A program made the translations under genes and the position numbers. A stretch of DNA of 29,462 nucleotides, taken from assembly GCA_012728535.1 (NCBI GenBank), contig JAAYEX010000163.1:1-29462 (forward strand). The letters are read 5' to 3'. Source of the DNA: Clostridiaceae bacterium. Lineage in GTDB: Bacteria > Bacillota > Clostridia > Saccharofermentanales > DTU023. Below the pieces are notes generated by a model. The model ran no database searches and was not told the DNA's origin. It worked only from the letters and a program-made list of their open reading frames with translations. Shown here in pieces: positions 20,901-29,462 of this stretch. Positions within the stretch are counted from its first letter, which is position 1. Each line of letters starts with the position of its first letter.

Positions 20901-23240
20901 CTAATAGTTACCAAAACCTTCAGTTAATCGTGCCGATTCATCATCATACAGCCCCATATAGCTGTGTGTGGGCGTATGTCCGAAATATTCACAAAGTATA
21001 CGGTAAGCAATATCCGCACTTTGATCACCATATGATGAATCTTCCAAAATACTGGCTATGATAATTTCCGGGTCGCTGGCCGGAGCGTAGCAGACAAAGA
21101 CGGCATTTGTATAAATTTCTCCATCAGGCCCGACTACTTCCGAAGTGCCCGTTTTAGCAGCAACAGACACAGGAAAGTCGCGGAACAAATCAGCTGTCCT
21201 TCCCTGATCCCAGGTTGTAAGACCTGTCATACCCTGATTTATAAGATTGCGTCCCGACTCATCCAAATTTAAAGGAATACGTTCAATTTGCTCCGGAACC
21301 AGGACTGTCCCGTCTTCGGCTACAACTTCCTTTATAAAATGTGGGGTTAGCAGATAGTCGGTTGCAATTCCCCCAATTGCACGTGCCATCTGCAACATTG
21401 TATAAGAGTTGTAAAACTGGCCGATTGAGGTCTGAACCGTATCAGCGATAAACCAGATCTGATCACCGGGATTTGTATTTATTTCTTGCTTCAGTGAGCG
21501 GCTTGGTCTGACTCCGATGTTTTCTCCGCCAATATCCAGATTACTGCTTTCACCAAGTCCGAGTCGTTGCGCCATATCGCTTATGGCATCAATACCTACA
21601 TCTACTCCCAATAGATAGAAATAAAGGTTGCAGGATGTCATTAAACCGTATTGCAGGTTTAATTCACCATGTCCATTGATTGGTTCCTGGAGACAGTTCC
21701 AAGTCAGTCCGCCGATTTCCTCATGACCATTGCATCTGTAGATCGTATCGGCAGCAGTCATGGTGCCGCTTTCGAAAGCGGCCATGGCAGTAACAGGCTT
21801 AAAGGTTGAACCCGGTGCATATGCTTGTGATATACCCCGGTTCAGCAAAGGCAGCCCATCTGTATCCGATAGATACTGTTGTACACGGGCTGCTGCTACA
21901 GGGTCCGTATATTGTTCAACAAAGTCGGAAACATGATAATCCGGATAATTTGCGTTAACCAGTACAGCTCCGGTTTTTGCATCCATGGCAATAACACTGC
22001 CTGCAGGTGCGGACATCACTCTGTCCCCTCGTTCAAAACCGCGCAGCTCTCTCAATTTTCTCTCCAGATTATCGCGGCCTACACGCTGTAAATTGATGTC
22101 AATAGTAAGCCGGACTTCATTACCTGCCTGCGGAGCTTTTCCCATTGATCCGGGATAAGCCACAGGGTTTCCCGATTCAGAATCCGTCCATGTTTCAATC
22201 GTGTAAGCCCCCTCTATACCGCGCAAATAACGTTCCGCAGCCTGTTCAACTCCTGTTTTACCTACAACATCATTAAGACCATAGCCTTCCGACTTTAGGG
22301 CATCATACTCTTCGGAGGATATCTGGCCGACGTAACCCAGAGCATGTGAAACAATGTCGCTGTCACTTGTATAGCGGCGCAAGTAGCGTTGACCGACAGT
22401 AATACCGGGGAAACGGTAATTTTGTTCATTGAGCAAACTGCTGATCGTGTCAGGTACGTTGTTCGCCAGCAAAATCGGTTCTTTGATATTGAAATTCCAG
22501 TTGTTTTTTAAAATTAGATAGCGCATTTCCATGATTTGGAATGCTTCATAATCCGAATAGAGCCTATTACCCTCATCTACTACCGGCTCTATATAAAAGA
22601 AATCATAAAGCAAAAAGTCGAAAAACTCGCGCGGAGTCTGTTTTACCAGCCTTTGTCGTTGACTTAGATTTGAGGCTTCTTCAGGAGTGTAAAGGTTGAA
22701 AGTATCACTATTAGTCTGAAAGACTTCAATCTCCTCCCAGGAACGCTTGAAAACAAAATTTGTTACATTGAGAGCCCCCTCTTCAAGTGCCTTGCGATCC
22801 GCCTGAGAAATATCTAAGTATGTTCTGAAATCACTTTCCGTCTCGACCTTGTTCTCCTCAAACAGCTTCGCCAGATCAAGCAGCATGCGATTGAAAGCTG
22901 AGTTATCCATACCGACATTGACAATAGATATCGTATTAATGCTCTCAGTCACAGCTAAAGGAACCCCGTTGCGATCAACAATATCTCCGCGGGGAGCCGA
23001 TAAGCTCAACTCACTGCTGCTGCCACTCGACTCAAGGGCTGTATGCGTTGACTGGCCAAAAAGATGCAAATTTGCTGTTCTCAGTAATATCAGTACAAAA
23101 GCTGAGAACAGGACAACGATCAGCAGTGCATAGCGATTAGACAAAAGTTGGCGCAGAAAGCCTTTCTGCAAACGCTTAGGACGCTTCAGGCGGCGAAAGA
23201 GCTTATCTTTGTTCTCACTTGTATTAGAGTGCACGGCCAT
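20901..23240 (-). CDS. mrdA: Penicillin-binding protein 2 (elongasome transpeptidase)
   Basis: Membrane-anchored D,D-transpeptidase that cross-links peptidoglycan during lateral growth. From the ATG at 23240 it has 779 residues: a basic cytoplasmic tail, one membrane helix at about 37-56, the dimerisation domain opening with APRGDIVDRNGVPLA (82-96), and the transpeptidase domain with active-site S478-TFK, S536-C-N538 and K696-TG. The cysteine pair around CNGHEEIGGLTWNC is typical of PBP2. The start is ambiguous: GGAGG lies only 2 bases before the ATG but 8 bases before a GTG at 23234, and both overlap the end of mreD, so translation is coupled. Operon mreC-mreD-PBP2 confirms the elongasome role. 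It is longer than E. coli PBP2 (633), mainly through the N-terminal non-catalytic region. Confidence 0.95.
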   Translation of the reverse strand: MAVHSNTSENKDKLFRRLKRPKRLQKGFLRQLLSNRYALLIVVLFSAFVLILLRTANLHLFGQSTHTALESSGSSSELSLSAPRGDIVDRNGVPLAVTESINTISIVNVGMDNSAFNRMLLDLAKLFEENKVETESDFRTYLDISQADRKALEEGALNVTNFVFKRSWEEIEVFQTNSDTFNLYTPEEASNLSQRQRLVKQTPREFFDFLLYDFFYIEPVVDEGNRLYSDYEAFQIMEMRYLILKNNWNFNIKEPILLANNVPDTISSLLNEQNYRFPGITVGQRYLRRYTSDSDIVSHALGYVGQISSEEYDALKSEGYGLNDVVGKTGVEQAAERYLRGIEGAYTIETWTDSESGNPVAYPGSMGKAPQAGNEVRLTIDINLQRVGRDNLERKLRELRGFERGDRVMSAPAGSVIAMDAKTGAVLVNANYPDYHVSDFVEQYTDPVAAARVQQYLSDTDGLPLLNRGISQAYAPGSTFKPVTAMAAFESGTMTAADTIYRCNGHEEIGGLTWNCLQEPINGHGELNLQYGLMTSCNLYFYLLGVDVGIDAISDMAQRLGLGESSNLDIGGENIGVRPSRSLKQEINTNPGDQIWFIADTVQTSIGQFYNSYTMLQMARAIGGIATDYLLTPHFIKEVVAEDGTVLVPEQIERIPLNLDESGRNLINQGMTGLTTWDQGRTADLFRDFPVSVAAKTGTSEVVGPDGEIYTNAVFVCYAPASDPEIIIASILEDSSYGDQSADIAYRILCEYFGHTPTHSYMGLYDDESARLTEGFGNY

Positions 23241-23808
23241 ACCCTCCGTAGCTCTCAACACCGGTTTTCTTTTGCTTCTTTTTTTTCTGATAAAAACCCA
23301 GCCATAAGAAAAGTAATATTAACACACTTGCAAACAGATTTACCAGAAGCACAAGCGGGAGGCCTGCAAGCGCTTCCATCAGAATCTTCGCGAGAGACAA
23401 AGGAAGATCGCTGCTAAACGGAAATAAATAAGAAAGAAATGACATAACTAAAACATGTGCTAAAGTCACACCCAAACATAAAAGCAGTAATCGCCTCCAG
23501 AATATCTTTGTGTTTTCACTAAAAAACATAGCCGCAAGCAGGCCGATGAGCATACCTTCCAGCATCCCTAGTCCATAAAGTCTGCCACTCAGATAATCGC
23601 GCAAAAAACCGGCAATTAAACCCATGGTAAAACCCTCTCTACCGCCTCTGGTCAAACCGATCACCAACGGCAGAAGCAAAAGGAAATCCGGAGCAGGCAG
23701 CCGCAGCCACTGACCGGGATACACCTGGACAACTGCCAGCACGAAGAGTAAAACAGCGTAAAGCGATACACGCCGCCAAATATTAACAGGTCTGGAAATA
23801 CCGGGCAT
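23224..23808 (-). CDS. mreD: Rod-shape-determining protein MreD
   Basis: Polytopic membrane protein of the elongasome, 194 residues from the ATG at 23808. Several hydrophobic helices are present, starting with SLYAVLLFVLAVVQVY; the segment GFTMGLIAGFLRDYLSGRLYGLG is the characteristic MreD loop. A cytoplasmic lysine-rich run (QKKKKQKK) lies near the C-terminus. The AAGGGAAG binding site lies in the end of mreC, and only one base separates the mreC stop from the start codon. The end overlaps the PBP2 start. A longer reading from 23841 would lie inside mreC. Confidence 0.93.
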   Translation of the reverse strand: MPGISRPVNIWRRVSLYAVLLFVLAVVQVYPGQWLRLPAPDFLLLLPLVIGLTRGGREGFTMGLIAGFLRDYLSGRLYGLGMLEGMLIGLLAAMFFSENTKIFWRRLLLLCLGVTLAHVLVMSFLSYLFPFSSDLPLSLAKILMEALAGLPLVLLVNLFASVLILLFLWLGFYQKKKKQKKTGVESYGGYGRAL

Positions 23809-23809
23809 C

Positions 23810-24676
23810 TTACTTCCCTTCTGAGTCTGACGGAAGCGCATGATCGATCAGGACAAAAACATAATTCAGTTCTTCCAGCTGTGTATTGGGATCGATCAGA
23901 GCCTGCATGGTATTCGAACGACTGTCAGTAATGATCTCGACTACAGTACCGATTTCAATCCCCTCCGGATACAGTCCCCCGTCGCCTGAGCTCACAATCA
24001 GATCTCCGACGCTCAGGGGTGTGCCTTCAGGAATCTGATCAGCCAGACAAAGCCGTCGATTTTTGTACTCAACAGTTCCTCTTACCCGGAAGTTGTTGCC
24101 TGCTGATGCTGAGACTTTTGAGCTGATTGAGAAGCCTTCATGTATTAAAGGTACAACACGAGAAGAACCCAGCTCACTGGAATACAGCCTGCCCACCAGG
24201 TTATGCTGACTGTCAAGAACCGGATATGAGCGGTCACCTGTTACCCAGATCCCGTCTTCACGGCCCAGATTTATGCGAAAAAGATCAAACATGGGGCCGA
24301 TAGAACGGTTGATTACCTCGCCACCAACTATCTCGAAATCTTTAAATCGGCTTTTTAGATTCAAGGCGTCTTCCAGTTCATCATAGGCTTTAACTTTTTC
24401 TTCGTTAATCCTGACTTCTTGACGCAAATCCGAATTCTCTTTCTCCAGTTTATCTATTTCATCCTTTAATTGCCTGTTCTCACTCACAGCAGAAAAAAAG
24501 CTTCCTACAGACTCTACGCCTGACTGGAAAAAAGAAACTACCGGATCAAACACTCGGCCAAAGAAATCAGCTATGATCGTCCTGGTAGAACCCGGCAAGG
24601 CAGTGAGAATCATGGTCGCCAAAATGGCTACAGTAACTAAAACAACTATAAAAATACGCGGAGCTTTTCTATTCAT
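23810..24676 (-). CDS. mreC: Rod-shape-determining protein MreC
   Basis: A 288-residue bitopic protein that scaffolds the elongasome outside the membrane. One N-terminal helix (about 8-27) is followed by a linker, a coiled coil at about 65-105 (ENRQLKDEIDKLEKENSDLR), and the beta-rich MreC domain with INRSIGPMFDLFRINLGREDG and VSSGDGGLYPEGIEIGTV near the C-terminus. The ATG at 24676 follows AAGGA at about ten bases. It is preceded by radC rather than mreB, which normally sits between them in Firmicutes. Its product should bind PBP2 encoded two genes downstream. Confidence 0.95.
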   Translation of the reverse strand: MNRKAPRIFIVVLVTVAILATMILTALPGSTRTIIADFFGRVFDPVVSFFQSGVESVGSFFSAVSENRQLKDEIDKLEKENSDLRQEVRINEEKVKAYDELEDALNLKSRFKDFEIVGGEVINRSIGPMFDLFRINLGREDGIWVTGDRSYPVLDSQHNLVGRLYSSELGSSRVVPLIHEGFSISSKVSASAGNNFRVRGTVEYKNRRLCLADQIPEGTPLSVGDLIVSSGDGGLYPEGIEIGTVVEIITDSRSNTMQALIDPNTQLEELNYVFVLIDHALPSDSEGK

Positions 24677-24758
24677 CGTCCCGACGTCCTTAATCTAAGT
24701 AAAAATAATCTAAAAATACACAAATTAGTTTAGCACATCAGAGGCCAAAGAGATGTAG

Positions 24759-24779
24759 GAAGCTTTACGATCAAGCTTC
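24759..24779 (-). terminator. Possible weak hairpin between radC and mreC
   Basis: A perfect 7-bp inverted repeat (GAAGCTT/AAGCTTC) with a 7-base loop lies just after the radC stop. No T run follows, so it may only pause or attenuate transcription. Confidence 0.3.
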
Positions 24780-24792
24780 TTCATCAGCAAAC

Positions 24793-25485
24793 TTACATTA
24801 GGCCGAGAGTACGTAAACTTAAACTGCCTTCAGAGCCCACAACTATATGATCCAGTACCTGTACTCCCATCATCTGTCCCATCTCGCTCAAACGCTGCGT
24901 GGATGTGCAATCGGCCTCACTTGGCATTGCATCACCGCTCGGATGGTTGTGAACCAGGACGATAGCTGCGGCATTAGCCTTAACTGCCTCTCTGAATATA
25001 TCGCGCGGTTGAATCACTGAAGAGGACAGTCCGCCACTGGATATCAGCACATGCCTGATGATGCGATTTCTCGTATCCAGCATAATAATGAAAAACTGTT
25101 CTCTTGGCTGAAAACGAAGCTGAGATTCAATATAGGCAAATAGATCATCAGGTCCGTGCACCTTGTGCCGTTTGCGTCCGGCCCGCTTGGCTGATGCCCG
25201 CTGTCCCAGCTCCAGGGCTGCAATTATATTGAGAGCTTTTACCCTGCCTATGCCGGGTATTGAACGCAACTCTTCCAGACTCATATCAAAAAGTCCATCC
25301 AAACTTCCCGCATCCAACAATACCTTGTGCGACAATTCCACTACCGTGACACCTTTTCTCCCCGATTGTAGAATAATTGCCAGCAGCTCCGCATCACTCA
25401 GAGCTGAGATACCCAGTTTCTCAGCTTTCTCATAAGGTCGTTCCGTTTGAGGAATTTCCTTCATTGTCAATACACTTTTACTCAT
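24793..25485 (-). CDS. radC: RadC-family JAB1/MPN domain protein
   Basis: A RadC/YicR homologue, about 230 residues. The N-terminal helix-hairpin-helix part contains LRSIPGIGRVKALNIIAALELG, and the C-terminal MPN/JAMM metalloprotease-like domain contains VHNHPSGDAMPSEAD with H179, H181 and D185 as the metal site. Despite its name the family has no proven repair role. I prefer the ATG at 25485 (AAAGGA nine bases upstream). An ATG at 25506 with GAGG, lying in the loop of a hairpin at 25509-25529, is the alternative. It lies upstream of mreC, as in many Firmicutes, but without mreB in between. Confidence 0.93.
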   Translation of the reverse strand: MSKSVLTMKEIPQTERPYEKAEKLGISALSDAELLAIILQSGRKGVTVVELSHKVLLDAGSLDGLFDMSLEELRSIPGIGRVKALNIIAALELGQRASAKRAGRKRHKVHGPDDLFAYIESQLRFQPREQFFIIMLDTRNRIIRHVLISSGGLSSSVIQPRDIFREAVKANAAAIVLVHNHPSGDAMPSEADCTSTQRLSEMGQMMGVQVLDHIVVGSEGSLSLRTLGLM

Positions 25486-25584
25486 ATACATCAATCCTTT
25501 CATCATTTAAACACGCCTCAAACGTGCTTACTTATGTTTCTAATTAATTGATGGAAAATGAGTTTAGTTTTCGATCGGGGCAAA

Positions 25585-26652
25585 TTATCTGCGCTTACCT
25601 GCAGTATTGCTCATTTGTATAAGCAGAACGACTAAAGCATCCTGCTCCTTCATTTCACCTGTCTTAATCAGCAAGTCACATTGAAAACAGGCTTCCACTA
25701 TTTCTTCCAGTTGTTCTAATGAAAACGAACGGGCCTGCTGTAAGAGCTTATTAGCATAAAAACTGCTACTGGTTATACCACTGTCAATTATTGCAGCGGC
25801 GTTTTTTAATTCCTTAGCAATCAGCAAACGCCGGAACAAGTTTGAGATCATTGCCAGAATAGCTAAAGGAGCCTCCCTGCGATCCAGCAAGCGGTCCAGA
25901 TAATCCAGAGCGCGATCGATATTTCCTGTTGCCAGAGCATCAGTCAGATCAAAGATTGTTCCGCTGAGATCCTGCCGGCAGAGGAAGTCGACAAGTTCCA
26001 GGTCAATCGATGAAAGTTCCTGATTTTGTGCGTACAGAAATATAATATTTAGAGCCTGCTGAATCATGGACATTGAAGAATCGTAACGGGATATCAACGA
26101 CAAAGCCGCTTCTTTCGTTATGTTAAGTTTGTTAAAGCTGATCTGAGCGCCGATCCAATTCAGAAGTTCACTTTCTGATTGAAGATCAAGACGAACTACC
26201 GCGCCATTAAAACCTTCAATTACGCTCAATAGCTTATGGTCGAAACGAATAACCCTTTCATCCTCACCCTGCCGTTCCTCAAAAAGGAGGACCGTCCCTT
26301 CTCCGACACGTTCAAGAATTCCGGTCCATTCAGCCAGGGCATCGTTGCCCAAAGCACGGTTAAACACTCCTGATTGCTTGATATGCACCAATTTGTAGGG
26401 CGACATAAAGGCCGGGGTTGCTATGTCCGCAAGCAAGTTCTCTCGGTTGAGATTGGAGGCTTTCTTATCCAGATCGTAAATTACTGCATCCATTGATTCA
26501 CAGCCGGGTGCCAAAGCCTGCGCATAAATCTTTCCCCGCAAATAAGAAATCAGGTACTCCTCATGTCCCATAAGAACATATATTTTGCGCAGAGCTGAAG
26601 ATTCCAGCTCCTTGCTCAGGGCTGCATATGTCATTTTTTTCTTTACTGCCAT
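25585..26652 (-). CDS. holA: DNA polymerase III delta subunit
   Basis: Clamp-loader subunit that opens the sliding clamp during replication, 355 residues, near the family norm of about 340. The N-terminal region IYVLMGHEEYLISYLRGKI matches the HolA start (degenerate P-loop area), followed by STPAFMSPYKLVHIK-like and LLFEE segments. The helical C-terminal half has the family's LSGTIFDLTDALATGNIDRAL and AILAMISNLFRRLLIAKEL motifs. It begins 10 bases inside the end of comEC with a TAGGA-type site; the comEC-holA order is standard in Firmicutes. Translation is probably coupled. Confidence 0.92.
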   Translation of the reverse strand: MAVKKKMTYAALSKELESSALRKIYVLMGHEEYLISYLRGKIYAQALAPGCESMDAVIYDLDKKASNLNRENLLADIATPAFMSPYKLVHIKQSGVFNRALGNDALAEWTGILERVGEGTVLLFEERQGEDERVIRFDHKLLSVIEGFNGAVVRLDLQSESELLNWIGAQISFNKLNITKEAALSLISRYDSSMSMIQQALNIIFLYAQNQELSSIDLELVDFLCRQDLSGTIFDLTDALATGNIDRALDYLDRLLDRREAPLAILAMISNLFRRLLIAKELKNAAAIIDSGITSSSFYANKLLQQARSFSLEQLEEIVEACFQCDLLIKTGEMKEQDALVVLLIQMSNTAGKRR

Positions 26653-28919
26653 AGGACTATCCTACTATCTGCCTCTGAAAGCCGCAAGAAGAAAGCTCCA
26701 CTTTCGTCCAGCCTGACAATGCTTATATCTTGCTCGCGCAGCCTATCCAATGTGTCAGGATGCGGATGATTATACAAGTTATTTTCACCGACTGAAATTA
26801 TCGCCCAACGGGCTTTGATCTGCTTTAAAAATTTAGTCTCGCTGGTCTGCCTTGAACCATGATGGGCAACATGCAGGTAATCAACCGTACGCAGGTCTTC
26901 TGACCGTACGAGACGTTCTTCTGTTTCCTTAGTCATATCAGCAGTAAAAAGAATGCTATGTTGCTGATAATCAAAATAAAAAACCAAAGAACTATTGTTA
27001 GCATCATCATCACGATGCAGATCTTCAGTGTTTGGAGCAATAAAACTGATTAGTGCTGTATCAAAGGATATTTGCTCGCCGGCCAGGCTGTGGTGAACTG
27101 CAATTCTCTTTTCAGCAGCAGATTTGAGAATTAAGGATGTCCAATCAAAGGCATTCTGATCAAAAGGATTGTGTTCGGAGGCGGGAGCACCGCCAATTGT
27201 ATCATCTTCTTTTTCCGCCATCTGTGGCAGCAGTAGAGAGTCAACTCGCCCAAGACTCATCAGTTCTATTACGCCCACAACATGATCAGAGTGTCCATGT
27301 GTAACCAGCGCCAGATCCACATGGTCACGGCCCTGTGACCGCAAGGCAGGCAAAATACGCTGGTAACCCATGCCTTCATCTCCACCGTCTATCAGGATAG
27401 TCGGTCCTTGTGGAAATAGTATTAGAGTTGCATCTCCCTGACCTACATCCAAAAATATTATATCCAGGTGTTCTTCTTTTTTCTGATATTTGAGCAGGGG
27501 GAATATGGATAAGACGATAATGATTATTGCAGCTGAAAGCGCCAATTTGTAATAGCCGGATCGATAAAGAAGATAAAAAGATATACCGACCAGAATTATT
27601 AGAGCTAAAATCACGAGTTGGCCATAGCAAAGAAAAGTACTTCGACAATTTGCTACCATACTGATTAACTTCAGCCAGAACCGGAGCACTGATTCAGTAA
27701 GCAAGGAAGCCAGCATATTAATCTGCACACTTAGGAATGGGAATATAAGGCTGAGAAATAAAATAAGAAATCCTACAACTGTCAGATAAGTGGCCATGGG
27801 AATCAGAATAATGTTGACGAAAGGTGCCAGAAGGTTTGCCCCTTGTTGCTGTCTGGCTGTCAAAGGCAGAAGAATGAGAAAAACTCCCAGAGAGCTGATC
27901 AAGTCGGTGACCAACCTGTTCTTAGACTTGGGAGATAGGCACTTCAGACTGCCGGCTGCAATGAAGCTCATCCAGAATCCGTTTTGACGTACTGCGAAAG
28001 GCTGTAAGATCAACATAGCGGAACCTGCAAGAGCAAGCGAGTTTATTTTGTCTGTGCGCCGCTGAACTCTACTATCAAGCGATGCCAGTAAAAAAAGTAA
28101 AGTTGCACGATTGATGCCATGGCCGAAGCCGCTTAACAGTGCAGGAAATAAAACGACCGCTGAGAGCAACCTGCGTTTAAATCTGAAACTCATAGAGGTC
28201 CAATTGGAAAGTTTTCTGAAGGGTAACAGAAAAAACATCAAGTGCATGCCCGAAACGCAAACAAGATGATAAGCTCCCGCCTCACTCAGTGCCTTGCTCG
28301 TATAGGCAGTCATAGCTCCTGTATGCCCCATCAGCAAGGCCTGCATAATCCCCTCATGGCTGGCCTGGAAATCACCGATTACAGAAGAGCTGTCTTTATC
28401 AGGCTTCGGAGCGAAAATCTCTTCAAGCAATTCCAGCGACCTGAGGCGGAATCGATCCAACTTATGCAGCGGCCAATACCAGAGGCTTGCCGGCTTAATA
28501 GATATAAGCTTAGAACTAGTCAGTTTTCCGCTGACACCCTCCGAGCTGAACCAGTTATTTTCACTGAAACCTCCGGGATTCTGGGCGGCCTTTCCACTTC
28601 TGTAGATGCCACTTACGGTTACAGTTGCACCTCGTTGAATATCTTCAACTGAGCAATTTGCCGGCAGACGATTCAAGTTCAGACCGATACTTAAAATTGT
28701 TTGCCTGTTCACTTGCAGTTTAATTCGCCGGTAGTTATTGTTGCTTGAAGTGGGCAGAGCAACTTCCACAATGCGTCCGCTCACAAGAAGCAGTTCCGAC
28801 TCAGAAAATGTGGTTGCTCTCTGTAAAGAAAGCTCAGAGCCGAGTAGGCTCAGAGCTGCAATCAAAATGAAGAGACAGAGTCCGGGGCGTCCTGTGATTT
28901 TTTCTCTTACTTTCCTCAT
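26643..28919 (-). CDS. comEC: DNA-internalisation channel protein ComEC/Rec2
   Basis: Polytopic membrane protein that imports single-stranded DNA in transformation, 758 residues. There is an N-terminal helix pair and soluble OB-like DUF4131 region (about 40-140), a Competence domain with HLVCVSGMHLMFFLLP (218-233) and GFGHGINRATLLFLL (264-278), about eight further helices to 475, and a C-terminal metallo-beta-lactamase-like nuclease domain: LDVGQGDATLILF (490-502), DGGDEG, THGHSDHVVG (540-549) and VAHHGSRQTS. All domains look intact. The ribosome binding site before 28919 is poor. No ComEA is next to it; ComEC can stay conserved where competence is unknown. Confidence 0.95.
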   Translation of the reverse strand: MRKVREKITGRPGLCLFILIAALSLLGSELSLQRATTFSESELLLVSGRIVEVALPTSSNNNYRRIKLQVNRQTILSIGLNLNRLPANCSVEDIQRGATVTVSGIYRSGKAAQNPGGFSENNWFSSEGVSGKLTSSKLISIKPASLWYWPLHKLDRFRLRSLELLEEIFAPKPDKDSSSVIGDFQASHEGIMQALLMGHTGAMTAYTSKALSEAGAYHLVCVSGMHLMFFLLPFRKLSNWTSMSFRFKRRLLSAVVLFPALLSGFGHGINRATLLFLLASLDSRVQRRTDKINSLALAGSAMLILQPFAVRQNGFWMSFIAAGSLKCLSPKSKNRLVTDLISSLGVFLILLPLTARQQQGANLLAPFVNIILIPMATYLTVVGFLILFLSLIFPFLSVQINMLASLLTESVLRFWLKLISMVANCRSTFLCYGQLVILALIILVGISFYLLYRSGYYKLALSAAIIIIVLSIFPLLKYQKKEEHLDIIFLDVGQGDATLILFPQGPTILIDGGDEGMGYQRILPALRSQGRDHVDLALVTHGHSDHVVGVIELMSLGRVDSLLLPQMAEKEDDTIGGAPASEHNPFDQNAFDWTSLILKSAAEKRIAVHHSLAGEQISFDTALISFIAPNTEDLHRDDDANNSSLVFYFDYQQHSILFTADMTKETEERLVRSEDLRTVDYLHVAHHGSRQTSETKFLKQIKARWAIISVGENNLYNHPHPDTLDRLREQDISIVRLDESGAFFLRLSEADSRIVLWQ

Positions 28920-29001
28920 GTGCTAAATCATAAGGAAGGTTTTCATTAGTTCTTACATATCGTCCTGCTGTTTGCAGACATATCCGGTCAATTTAGGCTT
29001 T

Positions 29002-29462
29002 TTAACGTACTATTGATGCAATAAAACGCCTTAACTCTTCAATACCCGGATCATTGGCTTGATTTGCTGAAACCATAATCGGAGTGTCAAAGTGAAAACT
29101 TTTCTCCCCCAATGTTTCTCTTCTTCTTTTCAATTCTGCAATGATTTTGAAGCGGACATCGTTCTGTTTTGATCTTGATAATTTATCTGCCTTTGTCAGT
29201 ACAATCTGCCAGGGAATGTGGTAATAATCGAGGAAGTCTACCATTTGCAGGTCCAGATCACCAAAGCCACGTCGTATATCCAGCAAGAGCAATACTGCAG
29301 CCCGTTGCCTCTCCTGACTGAAATATTGGTCTGTTACTCGTGCAAAATTCTCTTCTTGTTTGCGGGAAGTCTGTGCAAAACCATAACCTGGCAAATCAAC
29401 CAGATAAAAGCTGTCGTCTACTGTAAAAAAGAATACCAGTTGAGTTTTACCCGGGGTCTGAC
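29002..29462 (-). CDS. engB: Ribosome-biogenesis GTPase EngB (YsxC), N-terminus outside window
   Basis: TRAFAC-class GTPase needed for large ribosomal subunit assembly. 153 residues are visible; the P-loop end lies beyond the right edge, where the frame is open. Motifs from the edge: G2 region QTPGKTQLVFFF, then YLVDLPGYGFA (G3), LTKADK (G4) and MVSANQ (G5), all in EngB form; the G2 TPGKTQ string is diagnostic. I extended the frame beyond the TTG at 29394 by translating the right edge directly. It is upstream of comEC on the same strand, separated by 82 bases. Confidence 0.95.
   Translation of the reverse strand, partial: QTPGKTQLVFFFTVDDSFYLVDLPGYGFAQTSRKQEENFARVTDQYFSQERQRAAVLLLLDIRRGFGDLDLQMVDFLDYYHIPWQIVLTKADKLSRSKQNDVRFKIIAELKRRRETLGEKSFHFDTPIMVSANQANDPGIEELRRFIASIVR

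Noticed and set aside
28242..28652. 136-codon plus-strand frame inside comEC
   Set aside because: Shadow of a conserved ComEC region (Competence domain); no start signal.
1..29462. CRISPR arrays, insertion sequences, prophage or toxin-antitoxin genes
   Set aside because: No regularly spaced repeats, transposase-like frames or terminal repeats were seen; gene content is core chromosomal.

Overview
The window looks like chromosomal core DNA from an anaerobic, low-to-moderate G+C bacterium of the Firmicutes (Bacillota), most likely class Clostridia. The reasons are a PerR/rubredoxin/rubrerythrin oxidative-stress cluster, CCA-encoded tRNA genes with near-consensus sigma-A promoters, strong AGGAGG ribosome binding sites, and Firmicutes-style gene groups (engB, comEC-holA, radC-mreC-mreD-PBP2, a TadE/DUF5702-like set). 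I see no insertion sequence, prophage, CRISPR array or long repeat. No gene-free stretch exceeds 300 bases. Species cannot be named from the sequence.

Layout. (1) 1-3312, minus: a CNNM/CorC-type membrane protein whose stop overlaps the start of a SERCA-like Ca2+ P-type ATPase that runs off the left edge; this is probably a divalent-cation export operon. (2) 3404-3583: tRNA-Lys(CTT) with its own promoter and terminator. (3) 3726-5963, plus: an oxygen/peroxide defence operon with a PerR-like regulator, a rubredoxin-helix-rubredoxin protein and a ferredoxin-rubrerythrin fusion. It is preceded by two tandem PerR-like boxes and closed by a terminator. (4) 5991-8319, minus: threonine catabolism, tdh then kbl (threonine to 2-amino-3-ketobutyrate to glycine plus acetyl-CoA). 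(5) 8363-10783, minus: a large coiled-coil membrane protein that looks like a YhaN-type ATPase that has lost every catalytic motif. (6) 10984-11782, plus: ferritin, then tRNA-Thr(CGT) and tandem terminators. (7) 11802-16744, minus: secA and transketolase. (8) 16753-19468, minus: three genes whose products have TadE-like N-terminal membrane helices. (9) 19642-20832, minus: a degenerate methylglyoxal-synthase-like protein and a glyoxalase-II-like metallo-hydrolase. (10) 20901-29462, minus: PBP2, mreD, mreC, radC, holA, comEC and the end of engB, a cell-elongation and DNA-maintenance block read from right to left.

How they fit together. The PerR-type operon and the nearby ferritin both handle iron and peroxide in an anaerobe. 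mreC, mreD and PBP2 form the elongasome, but mreB is absent from its usual place between radC and mreC. Most genes are ordinary. The parts worth a second look are the catalytically dead YhaN-like protein, the MGS-fold protein without MGS catalytic residues, the ferredoxin-rubrerythrin fusion with a strong internal ribosome binding site, the double rubredoxin with an eroded diiron domain, and the orphan TadE-like trio.
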